Source: CAZWHE01 sp964633825 (GTDB lineage: Bacteria; Planctomycetota; B15-G4; CAYZWU01). From it: a stretch of DNA of 13,038 nt. A model generated the notes under the pieces. It saw only the letters and a program-made list of their open reading frames with translations, searched no databases and was not told where the DNA came from. The position numbers and the translations under genes were made by a program. Every line of letters begins with the position of its first letter. The first letter of the stretch is position 1. The DNA lies in contig CAZWHE010000119.1 of NCBI GenBank assembly GCA_964633825.1, forward strand, positions 1-13,038, written 5' to 3'. Of this stretch, positions 1-7,325 are shown in pieces.

Positions 1-601
1 CGACCTCGTGTCCCCGGGATCCGGGAAGGAGAGCCAGTGTCCGGCCGGCGGGAAGAGAAGGAGGGCTTTTCGATATTTCCGGTTCGGGTTGGTCACAGGC
101 CGGATGTCCGACGTAGGTTGTGTCGACACCGTGGCTGGTAAAATACTCTTTCTCGAAAGGGAAGATTACGAGAGCCCGGTCGACAAGCCTGCTGAACCGG
201 TGGATGCGCCAGGGCGCCCATGCCCAGTACTGGGGACAGATGAAGTAGAGAACCGGTATGCCCGTCATCTTGGCCAACCGGGCGATCTGAATGTTCAAAC
301 CGGGATAATCGACCAGAATAACCAGGCGTGGACGCTCGGTGGACAAGGCGTTGTGAATCTTTGTGAGAAGACCGAGGAAGTGGGGAATACGGCCGACGAC
401 ACGGCGAAATCCCATGATCGGGTCGGTCTCCGGACCGACCAGGAGTCGGCATCCCGCTGCCTCCATTTTCCTGCCGCCCAGCCCGAACCACTCCAGGCCG
501 GATTCGAGCTTTCTGCAGCGGTCGATGAGACCGGCGGCATGAGCGTCTCCCGAGATATCCCCGGCTGAGATGAAGATTTTTTCATTGCCGAAGGGTGCCA
601 A
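1..601 (-). CDS. lpxB: Lipid-A-disaccharide synthase, N-terminal 200 residues (cut by window edge)
   Basis: LpxB is a peripheral inner-membrane glycosyltransferase (GT19). It joins UDP-2,3-diacylglucosamine to lipid X to form the lipid A disaccharide. The visible 200 residues carry the N-terminal signature ISAGDISGDAHAAG (residues 11-24, canonical form AGEASGD), an aspartate in VILVDYPGLN at residue 98 where E. coli LpxB has its essential Asp98, PQYWAWAPWRI (123-133), FPFEKEYF (147-154), YVGHP (163-167) and LLPGSR (191-196). About half of a roughly 380-residue protein is present; the rest lies beyond base 1. I place the start at a TTG (601-599) preceded by a GGAAGGG ribosome binding site. The ATG slightly downstream is out of frame, and an in-frame TAG lies upstream. 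The gene begins 17 nt after the ilvE stop on the same strand, so the two are probably cotranscribed. Confidence 0.93.
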   Translation of the reverse strand, partial: MAPFGNEKIFISAGDISGDAHAAGLIDRCRKLESGLEWFGLGGRKMEAAGCRLLVGPETDPIMGFRRVVGRIPHFLGLLTKIHNALSTERPRLVILVDYPGLNIQIARLAKMTGIPVLYFICPQYWAWAPWRIHRFSRLVDRALVIFPFEKEYFTSHGVDTTYVGHPACDQPEPEISKSPPSLPAGRTLALLPGSRGHEV

Positions 602-618
602 CTTATCCCTTCCCGGAG

Positions 619-1536
619 TTAGATCCTATCGATCCATTCGGAATGTTCGGGGATTTCGCCGCGTACGATCTTGAAATAAGTTTTCTGAATCTCTTTTGTT
701 AGGGGTCCTGGTTTTCCTTCACCGATCGTGCGGAAGTCGATTTCTCTGACCGGGGTGACTTCCGCGGCGGTTCCGGTGAGAAAGACTTCGGAGGCGGTGT
801 ACAGTTCGTCCCGTGTGAATTTCAGCTCGGTGATATTGTATCCCAGGTCCCGGCAGATCTGGATCGCCGTGTTCCTGGTAATTCCTTCCAGGATGGGCGT
901 GGAGGTGGGCGGTGTTTTGATGGTTCCGTTGCGGACCATGAACAGGTTTTCTCCCGTACCCTCAGAGACATAACCCTGGCTATCCAGGAGAATGGTCTCG
1001 TCGAATCCCTGCAGCGTAGCCAGGCGCTTTGCCAGGATCGAGTTTGTGTATTGGCCGCAGATTTTGGCACGAACCATATTGATGTTCACGTGAAGGCGTG
1101 TGAATGAGGAGATGACGGCGCGGATTCCGTGTTCGATACCGTCTTCTCCGAGATAGGCCCCCCAGGGGAAAGCGACAATGCCGACACGGGTCCTGTTCAT
1201 GGCGCCGAGCCCCATGGCTCCTTCTCCCATGAAGACGAGCGGGCGGATGTAGCATTCTTCCAGCTTGTTTCTGCGAACGACTTCGAGGCAAGATTCGTAT
1301 ATTTCATCGGGAGTGAAGGGGATGTCTATTTGGATGACTCTGCACGAGTCGAAAAGGCGGTTGACGTGTTCGCGCAGCCTGAAAACTCCGAAACCGCCGT
1401 CCATGAGTTTATAACAGCGAATTCCTTCGAAAGAACCAAGGCCGTAATGGAGAGTGTGGGTCAGAATGTGGACATTTGCCTCGTCCCAGGGAATGAACTC
1501 TCCATCCATCCAGATCGTATCCGTTTTTTGAACCAC
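619..1536 (-). CDS. ilvE: Branched-chain amino acid aminotransferase (PLP, fold type IV)
   Basis: This enzyme transfers the amino group between glutamate and the 2-oxo acids of Leu, Ile and Val, the last step of branched-chain amino acid synthesis in the cytoplasm. The start IWMDGEFIPWDEANVHILTH and then HYGLGSFEGIRCY are typical of IlvE. The PLP lysine is in RAKICGQYTNS (about residue 158), followed by EGTGENLF (about 192-199), GITRN and TGTAAEVTPV (about 254-263). Length (about 305) fits the family. An ATG lies nine bases upstream at 1545, but the only good ribosome binding site, GGGAG, directly touches it. That site is correctly spaced (9 nt) for the GTG at 1536-1534, so I prefer GTG. D-amino acid aminotransferase and aminodeoxychorismate lyase share the fold, but motif content and length favour IlvE. 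lpxB follows on the same strand. Confidence 0.94.
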   Translation of the reverse strand: MVQKTDTIWMDGEFIPWDEANVHILTHTLHYGLGSFEGIRCYKLMDGGFGVFRLREHVNRLFDSCRVIQIDIPFTPDEIYESCLEVVRRNKLEECYIRPLVFMGEGAMGLGAMNRTRVGIVAFPWGAYLGEDGIEHGIRAVISSFTRLHVNINMVRAKICGQYTNSILAKRLATLQGFDETILLDSQGYVSEGTGENLFMVRNGTIKTPPTSTPILEGITRNTAIQICRDLGYNITELKFTRDELYTASEVFLTGTAAEVTPVREIDFRTIGEGKPGPLTKEIQKTYFKIVRGEIPEHSEWIDRI

Positions 1537-1707
1537 AGGCCGCATCTCCCACTATCAGTCGTATCATTGAATGACTACATCCGCTTCTTGCCCGAACATT
1601 TGAAATGATGTCAATGCATTGATCGGGCTGAAGCCGGGATAATAACACGCCAGATTAAAGACTGCGGTTAATAGTTCAAGAGGGAATGTGTGTTCCGCTG
1701 TTGCACA

Positions 1708-1737
1708 TTGGCAGTGTCGCGATATATTTTCTATGCT
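1708..1737 (+). promoter_or_regulatory. Candidate sigma70-type promoter for the phosphodiesterase lipoprotein
   Basis: TTGGCA (1708-1713, one mismatch to TTGACA) is separated by 18 nt from TATGCT (1732-1737). An alternative pair is TTGCAC (1701-1706) with TATATT (1723-1728) at 16 nt. Either would start transcription within about 25 nt of the ATG at 1759, leaving just room for the AAAGGA ribosome binding site at 1745-1750. The 1537-1758 gap separates divergent genes, so the ilvE promoter must also lie here; I see no clear match for it. Confidence 0.35.
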
Positions 1738-1758
1738 GTGCATGAAAGGAATTCTGAA

Positions 1759-3114
1759 ATGATCGATAAAAAGCGGCGAAATATTCTTCTCATGATTTGT
1801 CTGTTGGCAGCGGGATGTGGTCCGTCGGCCGATCCCGAGTCTCCCGTTCTCATGATCTGTATCGACGGAGTGGAGGCATCGGTAATGAAACCGATGCTGG
1901 ATCGGGGGGATCTTCCCAACATAGCGGCGCTGATCGACAAGGGGATCTGCGGCAGTATCGAAACCGTCGCCCCCGCTCAATCCCCGGTAATCTGGACCAC
2001 CGTAGCGACAGGAAAAACGAAGCAGAAGCATGGGATCACGGGATTTACCGATCCGAACACGGACGGGCCTTTTACCAGCAACGCTCGGTGTGGAAAAGCC
2101 TTGTGGAATATCACCACCGATTTTAATTTGTCCTGTAATGTCGTCGGGTATTGGATTACTTGGCCTGCCGAGGATATCAACGGCGTCATCGTCTCTCAAG
2201 CCACCAGCCCGGACCAGGTTCAAGCCCAGAAGCTGAAAAAAGGAACACTGTTCAAGGACCTGGAAAACGCGACTTCACCACCGGAATTTATTAACGAGAT
2301 TTGGCCGTCAGTGGAAAAGGCACGTCAGAGGGAGAACCTCAACAAGGAGGTGATTACTCCTGTGTTCGGCGATCTTAAAAAAATGGATGTTCCTGCCAGA
2401 ATCATGGAATTGATCAATAGCAGTTACTGGTCTTTTGAAAGCGATCTCGTTTATCACGCAGCCGCTGTCCGGCTTTTTCGGGAAAATCCCGCCGATATCA
2501 ACATCGTTTATTACGGCGGCACCGACGTAATCGGACATCGCTTCTGGTGCTATCGAGAGCCCGAACTCTACAGCTATCCCATACTCGATCGCTATATCGA
2601 GGCATTCGGGAAATCTATCGAGAGGTACTATGCATTGATTGATCGGATGATTGGTGAACAGATATCTTTGTTTCCCGAGAACACCCGGATTATTGTTCTC
2701 TCTGATCATGGCATGCACGCCGATTTCCTGGACGGGACTGTCAACGGCCAAATGCCGACACTTCTATCGGGGCACCACCTCGACGGCCCCCCGGGCGTGT
2801 TTATCGCCGCCGGCCCTGGTATACGAAAAGAGGGCGGCGTCGAAGCGCTCTTAAAGAGAGAGGCTTTTCCCGATATAGGATCCGTGTTTGATGTAGCGCC
2901 GACGATTCTCTATCTCCTGGATATTCCGGTTGGAAGAGATATGAAACCGGGCAAGGTTATGAGGGGTATTCTCACATCCGAGCAGTTGTCCACAAGGAAG
3001 GTCGAATACGAGGAAAGCCATGACAAGGGATTTCGCCCTCCCACGCCGTCGAGATCTTCTCGGGAGGCGGACAAGGAATTCATCGAACGGTTCCAGGAAC
3101 TGGGTTATTTATAA
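1759..3114 (+). CDS. Lipoprotein of the alkaline phosphatase / type I phosphodiesterase superfamily
   Basis: A 451-residue exported phosphohydrolase-like protein. The N-terminus has positive residues (KKRR), a hydrophobic stretch and a lipobox LAAGC with Cys20, so it should be lipid-anchored. The mature part has the metal-site order of PF01663-type phosphodiesterases: Asp36 in ICIDGVE; Ser75 or Thr80 as likely nucleophile in SPVIWTTVATG, followed by KHGI; Asp256 and His260 in GGTDVIGHRFW; Asp316-His317 in LSDHGMH; and His339/His340 in SGHHLDGPPGVF. GVFIAAGPGI and DVAPTILYLLDIP are typical of the superfamily. The tail ends in LGYL, an ending I recall from many sulfatases and phosphatases of this superfamily. 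The ATG at 1759 follows AAAGGA by 8 nt; an upstream ATG at 1690 would bury the lipobox. The substrate (phosphodiester, nucleotide, phospholipid headgroup or sulfate) cannot be read from sequence. Confidence 0.88.
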   Translation: MIDKKRRNILLMICLLAAGCGPSADPESPVLMICIDGVEASVMKPMLDRGDLPNIAALIDKGICGSIETVAPAQSPVIWTTVATGKTKQKHGITGFTDPNTDGPFTSNARCGKALWNITTDFNLSCNVVGYWITWPAEDINGVIVSQATSPDQVQAQKLKKGTLFKDLENATSPPEFINEIWPSVEKARQRENLNKEVITPVFGDLKKMDVPARIMELINSSYWSFESDLVYHAAAVRLFRENPADINIVYYGGTDVIGHRFWCYREPELYSYPILDRYIEAFGKSIERYYALIDRMIGEQISLFPENTRIIVLSDHGMHADFLDGTVNGQMPTLLSGHHLDGPPGVFIAAGPGIRKEGGVEALLKREAFPDIGSVFDVAPTILYLLDIPVGRDMKPGKVMRGILTSEQLSTRKVEYEESHDKGFRPPTPSRSSREADKEFIERFQELGYL

Positions 3115-3291
3115 AATGGGAGAAGAGGGGCGCCGGCGGAATCCGCGGCCGTACATCAGGGATGGCATCGAACATTGGGGGTATTCTTTGAGCAAAATGA
3201 TCTTTTACCTGTGCGATGTAATGTGCTAATTGTTTCAGCCTTGAAAAGTGCGAACCGGGCCTTTCATAAGAATCAAAGGAGTGAAAAAAAG

Positions 3292-3897
3292 ATGAGAGAC
3301 GACCTGCTGGAAAAAAATGACTGTCCTGCTGATGAAGAGAACGAGAAAAAAAGCGAGGGGCTCGAATTGAAACTCCTCAAGGCACGGACCATTCTGATCT
3401 CCGGTTCGGTCGATCGTGAAATGATGGACAAGGCTACGGCCAAGATCCTTTATCTCGAACATCAGGATTCGAAAAGTCCTATTACTGTTTATGTCAACTC
3501 TCCCGGAGGCGATGCGGATTCGGGATTCGCCATCTATGATCTGATGAGGTTTGCTTGCTCTCCCGTCAGAACCGTTTGCGCCGGGCTCTGCGCCAGTGCG
3601 GGGGTAATCATTTTTCTTGGCGGGAACAAAGGGCAGAGGTATTCGCTGCCGCATTCCCGTTTTTTAATTCACCAACCCTCTACGGGGATACAGGGGCAGG
3701 CTTCGGATATTGAGATTACAGCCAGGGAGATCATCAAGACGAGAGACAAGTACAATCAGATCGTTTCGGATGAAACGGGTGTCGAGGCGGAGAAAATCTC
3801 CAAAGACGCGAACAGAGATTTCTGGATGACGGCGGGTGAAGCGATCGAGTATGGTCTTGTGGACAAGATTATCGCTTCGAAGAAGGAGATGGAGTAA
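3292..3897 (+). CDS. clpP: ClpP-family serine protease subunit (divergent paralog type)
   Basis: A 201-residue member of the ClpP family, whose members form two stacked heptameric rings that degrade proteins fed by a Clp ATPase. The triad is intact: Ser102 in GLCASAGV, His127 in RFLIHQP and Asp176 in ANRDFWMT. The spacings between them (25 and 49 residues) equal those of E. coli ClpP. Other family marks are VYVNSPGGD (67-74), GFAIYDLM and EAIEYGLVDKII. It departs from housekeeping ClpP in having SAG instead of SMG at the nucleophile and GGDADSG instead of GGSVTAG, and its N-terminus is charged. This suggests a second, specialised ClpP. The ATG at 3292 follows AAAGGAG; an in-frame ATG at 3175 lacks a good site and would add a non-ClpP-like extension. 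No clpX, clpA or tig is adjacent, so its unfoldase partner must be encoded elsewhere. The 177-nt gap before it shows no convincing promoter or terminator. Confidence 0.9.
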   Translation: MRDDLLEKNDCPADEENEKKSEGLELKLLKARTILISGSVDREMMDKATAKILYLEHQDSKSPITVYVNSPGGDADSGFAIYDLMRFACSPVRTVCAGLCASAGVIIFLGGNKGQRYSLPHSRFLIHQPSTGIQGQASDIEITAREIIKTRDKYNQIVSDETGVEAEKISKDANRDFWMTAGEAIEYGLVDKIIASKKEME

Positions 3898-3959
3898 AAC
3901 GTCTTAACGGGATTATCAGGGAGCCGTAAACCGGGCGGACACCGCTTTGAGTCTCGCGT

Positions 3960-4856
3960 TTACCGGGCTTCCTTTTTCCACTTCTCGACGGCGTTGACGA
4001 GGTCGAATACGGTTGGGAATTTTATCGGTTCCTGATTCTTAAGCAGCTTTCGAAGTCCGTTTACGGCAGCGGCTTTGACCAGGTTGTGATCATCGTTCAG
4101 AGCTTTTACCAGAACGGTTTTGAGCTTCCTGTCGCCGATGATCACGATGATTTCGATTCCGGCTTTCCGCACCTTGGGGTCATCATGTCCGCAAACGTAA
4201 GGAGTGAAGAGGCTGTCGAAAACCTTCCCATACAGGAGCTTGATGTCGGCCAGAGCCCTTTCGATCTCGCGGCTGCGGCCCTCGGCCAGCTTGAGGATGA
4301 TTTCTCCCACGCCCCGGCCGTCTCCCAGACTGACAAGGCCGGCGGCGGCCTCGAACCTGATCGATGGATCCTTGTCTTTCAGGTACACCTTCAACTGTTC
4401 CTGGTACTTCGGATCCCGCGCTTCAGAAAATTTCAGCACGGCGATGAGCCGGAGCCGGATTTTTTTCGACTTTGAGAAACCGCCGAGAATGGCACTGTCG
4501 CGAGCATCGAGAAGCGTCGTCAGGCAGCGTGCAATCCCCTCCGCTTGGTGTTTGTGATCCGTCTCCGCTTTTTCCAGGAGAAGGGGAATGACACCGCGCC
4601 CCAGTGCGATCATCTTTTCCTCGTATTTAACGCGCTTCTTCGGATTGCTCGTTTTGAGGAATTTAAGATAGCGCTGGGCTTGTTCTCTCTGGATGGTCTT
4701 GAGAGCCGGAATAGGAAGAGGTTTATACTTGTCTTTTTTTTCCTTTTCTTTTTTTTCCTGTTCCTCTTGGCTTGACGGGGGATCCGCTTGAGCGTGTTCA
4801 GGTATGTTTGCCGGGATTCCCGGCCAGATCATGGCGAGAATGAGGAGTTCGATCAT
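3960..4856 (-). CDS. Exported HEAT-repeat protein
   Basis: A 298-residue protein with a hydrophobic N-terminus ending in a plausible signal peptidase site (HAQA/D, after residue 24). A strongly charged Glu/Lys linker follows (about 29-44) and is written in DNA as a long purine/pyrimidine tract at 4728-4762. The rest is helical. HEAT-like repeats are clearest around 158-193 (DKDPSIRFEAAAGLVSLGDG) and 222-272 (HDDPKVRKAGIEIIVIIGD, then DDHNLVKAAAVNGLRKLL). Such repeats form protein-binding solenoids; no catalytic motif is seen. The start at 4856 is chosen because AGGAGG sits 9 nt upstream, inside the first codons of a longer reading beginning at 4877. The N-terminus has no basic residue, so export is probable but not certain. 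It is divergent from the permease gene, with 118 bp between the two starts. Exact function unknown. Confidence 0.78.
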   Translation of the reverse strand: MIELLILAMIWPGIPANIPEHAQADPPSSQEEQEKKEKEKKDKYKPLPIPALKTIQREQAQRYLKFLKTSNPKKRVKYEEKMIALGRGVIPLLLEKAETDHKHQAEGIARCLTTLLDARDSAILGGFSKSKKIRLRLIAVLKFSEARDPKYQEQLKVYLKDKDPSIRFEAAAGLVSLGDGRGVGEIILKLAEGRSREIERALADIKLLYGKVFDSLFTPYVCGHDDPKVRKAGIEIIVIIGDRKLKTVLVKALNDDHNLVKAAAVNGLRKLLKNQEPIKFPTVFDLVNAVEKWKKEAR

Positions 4857-4974
4857 TGCTGCTGCTCCTCCTGACAAGACGGCCGTTCGGGAGGTTCATC
4901 TTTGCGATCCCGTTATTATATCATACAGTAGTGAACATTTCATTTCTGATGAAGAATGGATTCAGAAAGAAACG

Positions 4975-6549
4975 ATGCTGATGAAACGAATAGTCCTGTC
5001 CTGCGCCGTTCTTGTTTTTGCATTACTGGCTCTGGGCCCGCCACTCTGCCAGTTCGGCGGATCATTCTTTGTTGATGGCGCGTTGTCTCTTGAGAACTAC
5101 AAAAACATCCTGCTGAACGAACGGCAGATGGGCCTTCTTTGGCACAGCTTCTTGGTGGGGATGCTGACCGTGTTCTTGACATGTCTGGTCGGGATCCCAT
5201 TCGGAATAATCCTGTCGAGGATACGCCCGCCTTTGGAAGGAGTACTGCGCTTTCTCTACCTCATACCGGTCATGCTTCCCACCTATGTCATCGGAATCGC
5301 TCTGACCGAACGCATCCCCTTATCCGGGCTGTCCGGAACGGTTATCATCCTCGGCCTTTCCTTTTGGCCCATCATGGCTCTTTTTACGGAAAAAGGCTTG
5401 CGCTCTGTGGGACGGGATACCGAGGATGCGGGTCTCCTCGTTGCAGCTCCCTCTCGGGTTTTTGCCTCGGTCACTCTGCCTCTGGCTTCTCCGTCCATCC
5501 TGACAGGCGCTCTTTTCGTTTTTATCTTTTCCGTATCGGACTTTGGAATACCCGACCTTCTCTCTTTCACAAGCACTAATTCTTATCAGGTTTTTTCCAG
5601 CGAAATATTTTATCGCTGGGACAAGCTGAGGAGATCGGGCGAAGCGACGGCCGCTTCATTGCCGATTATTATTCTCTGCCTGGGCGCCCTTTTGCTTATC
5701 CTGCGGCTTGAAGGTCGGGCGCGCCGAAGCACGCTGTCGGGTTCTTTTCAACCTCGCCTTCGAGCAAAAGCCCGAATCACCTTTCTGCCTCTTTATCTCT
5801 TCATGGTCTTGGCTGTCACGGCTTCCGTTCTTTTTCCGCTCGCCATCCTTTTCATGTGGCTGGGCCGTGCCGGAAGCCTCTCTGAAATGGGAAGTTACCT
5901 GATCAGGTCTTTGTCCGACACGGGAGCGGATGCCTATAACAGCATTATTGCCTCTGTCCTCGCTGCCGGGCTCATGGTCGTCATCGGTTTTTTTCTCGCT
6001 TATCTGATTGAACGCGGTAAGGGACGATACCGAAATCTGTTTACTTTTTTATCTTTTCTTCCTCTTGTTTTTCCGGCTGTGATGATCGGTATCAGCGAGA
6101 TTCGTTTCTGGAATCATTCGTGTAATCCGTTGCGCGATATCATTTATGACCAGCGCGGGATGCTTGTCGTGACTTATTTCGCCCGCTTTATTCCCGTGGC
6201 GGTGTTGTGCCTTCGATCTTCGATTATTCAGGTGGATAGGAGCATGGAAGAGGCATCCCTCGTTTCCGGGAGGGGTTTTCTGTATACTATAAGCCATGTC
6301 CTCCTGCCGATGTGCTGGCGCGGGATCTGGGTTGCATTTCTTCTCGGTTATATTTTCTCCATGAGGGAGCTTGACACGATTGCCATTATTGGAGCGGGAA
6401 ACAATACCCTCCCATTCAGGATATACAGCCAGATCCATACATCTCGTGATGTCGTGATTGCGGCACATTGTCTTGTCCTTATTTTGACGCTGCTCATACC
6501 GCCTTTGATTTACAGGTTGTTTGTCCGAGGCCGTGTTAAGATCATTTAG
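4975..6549 (+). CDS. Two-domain ABC transporter permease, Fe(III) FbpB/AfuB type
   Basis: A 524-residue inner-membrane permease with two fused permease domains, the layout of ferric-iron importers (FbpB/AfuB), with thiamine ThiP as the nearest alternative. Hydrophobic segments lie near residues 5-25, 55-80, 93-113, 120-138, 175-197, 228-245, 268-296, 322-345, 355-375, 395-415, 450-472 and 493-515. Each half has an EAA-type coupling loop for an ATPase: EDAGLLVAAPSRVFASVTLP (150-169) and EEASLVSGRGF (425-435), the latter followed by LLPMCWRGI. The C-terminal FSMRELDTIAIIG and TLPFRIYSQIH resemble iron permeases. The start is ATG 4975 or the in-frame ATG 4981, both near a weak AGAAAGA; longer readings would run into the divergent HEAT gene. 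No ATPase or substrate-binding protein is encoded next to it, so these must be supplied from elsewhere. The iron assignment is by family resemblance only. Confidence 0.85.
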   Translation: MLMKRIVLSCAVLVFALLALGPPLCQFGGSFFVDGALSLENYKNILLNERQMGLLWHSFLVGMLTVFLTCLVGIPFGIILSRIRPPLEGVLRFLYLIPVMLPTYVIGIALTERIPLSGLSGTVIILGLSFWPIMALFTEKGLRSVGRDTEDAGLLVAAPSRVFASVTLPLASPSILTGALFVFIFSVSDFGIPDLLSFTSTNSYQVFSSEIFYRWDKLRRSGEATAASLPIIILCLGALLLILRLEGRARRSTLSGSFQPRLRAKARITFLPLYLFMVLAVTASVLFPLAILFMWLGRAGSLSEMGSYLIRSLSDTGADAYNSIIASVLAAGLMVVIGFFLAYLIERGKGRYRNLFTFLSFLPLVFPAVMIGISEIRFWNHSCNPLRDIIYDQRGMLVVTYFARFIPVAVLCLRSSIIQVDRSMEEASLVSGRGFLYTISHVLLPMCWRGIWVAFLLGYIFSMRELDTIAIIGAGNNTLPFRIYSQIHTSRDVVIAAHCLVLILTLLIPPLIYRLFVRGRVKII

Positions 6550-6621
6550 AAGACTGCAGACATATTAAACGACCGCCGTTGAAAGTCGTTCGGCACATGA
6601 AATAATGGTTGGAGCGAAACC

Positions 6622-7308
6622 ATGAATTATCCTCTGAGATCGATCGCCTTCGTGGCCGACCTGATTCACCCGCCGGCCAGGCATAATCCCGAGTCCATGC
6701 AAAGAGTACATAATGTCACTTTTTCAGACGCAGAATGCCGGTATCAGAATTTCCAGATCATTCCCGGGGGGGCACGGTTGTCCAATCCGTCAAAGAAGCC
6801 CACGCTTGTTTCCAGCTGCGCCCTCATGCAGGACAGGGTTCAGGTCAGAGAGGAAATGACCGGAATCGGGCGCGATGATTTCCGCGCACGGGTAGAACGT
6901 GTTGCCAAGATCGTGGTCAGTAACCTGAATGTTCCTGTTTTCATCGTCAGGCAGTTTGTCATCCGTTCTCTTGTTAACCTTCGTAAGTTCAAAGATACGC
7001 GTGATTTTCTTGCGACTTCGGTTCTGGGTGTTGGAGAGGAAGATTTCGAAATCCTGGAGAGAAGCCCTGACCTGCTCGGTATCCGCTTTGCTTTCAACTC
7101 CACCAATATGGAAGAGGGGGTATACAACGTCAGGATCGAGTCCTACTCACAGGATCATCGTTCGCTTTTCATTGAAAATGTGGGGACTTTCAGAAAACCG
7201 GTGACCAGCAACGGACTGGACGAGATCGGTTCGGACTTTGACAGGGCGTATTCTTATATCGAGGAACGCCTCATCCCCTTTGTCTCGCGGTTCGATAGAA
7301 CGATTTAA
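6622..7308 (+). CDS. Uncharacterised 228-residue protein
   Basis: I do not recognise this family with confidence. The gene has a convincing start (GGAG 8 nt before ATG 6622), begins 73 nt after the permease stop and reads in the same direction, so it may be cotranscribed. The protein is soluble, with no signal peptide or membrane segment. The C-terminal two thirds alternate predicted beta strands and helices: VPVFIVRQFVIRSLVNL (about 111-127), then LLGIRFAFNS (153-162), YNVRIESYS and SLFIENVGTF, then a final helix FDRAYSYIEERLIPFVSRF. This strand pair plus terminal helix loosely recalls the sporadically distributed TIGR04255 family, but I give that little weight. It ends 17 nt from the converging stop of top6A. 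The codon content and sensible protein sequence argue for a real gene. Confidence 0.72.
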   Translation: MNYPLRSIAFVADLIHPPARHNPESMQRVHNVTFSDAECRYQNFQIIPGGARLSNPSKKPTLVSSCALMQDRVQVREEMTGIGRDDFRARVERVAKIVVSNLNVPVFIVRQFVIRSLVNLRKFKDTRDFLATSVLGVGEEDFEILERSPDLLGIRFAFNSTNMEEGVYNVRIESYSQDHRSLFIENVGTFRKPVTSNGLDEIGSDFDRAYSYIEERLIPFVSRFDRTI

Positions 7309-7325
7309 GATTTTCAGGGTTTCCT

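Noticed and set aside
8..568. 186-residue plus-strand reading frame
   Set aside because: It lies opposite lpxB, which has clear family motifs; the plus-strand product has no recognisable domain or ribosome binding site.
1129..1608. 159-residue plus-strand reading frame
   Set aside because: Antisense to ilvE; composition is that of a shadow frame.
1564..2223. 219-residue minus-strand reading frame upstream of ilvE
   Set aside because: Mostly antisense to the phosphodiesterase lipoprotein; no motifs, and it would overlap the divergent promoter region.
3121..3155. GC-rich self-complementary stretch after the phosphodiesterase gene
   Set aside because: The best pairing leaves too small a loop and there is no T run, so it is not a credible terminator.
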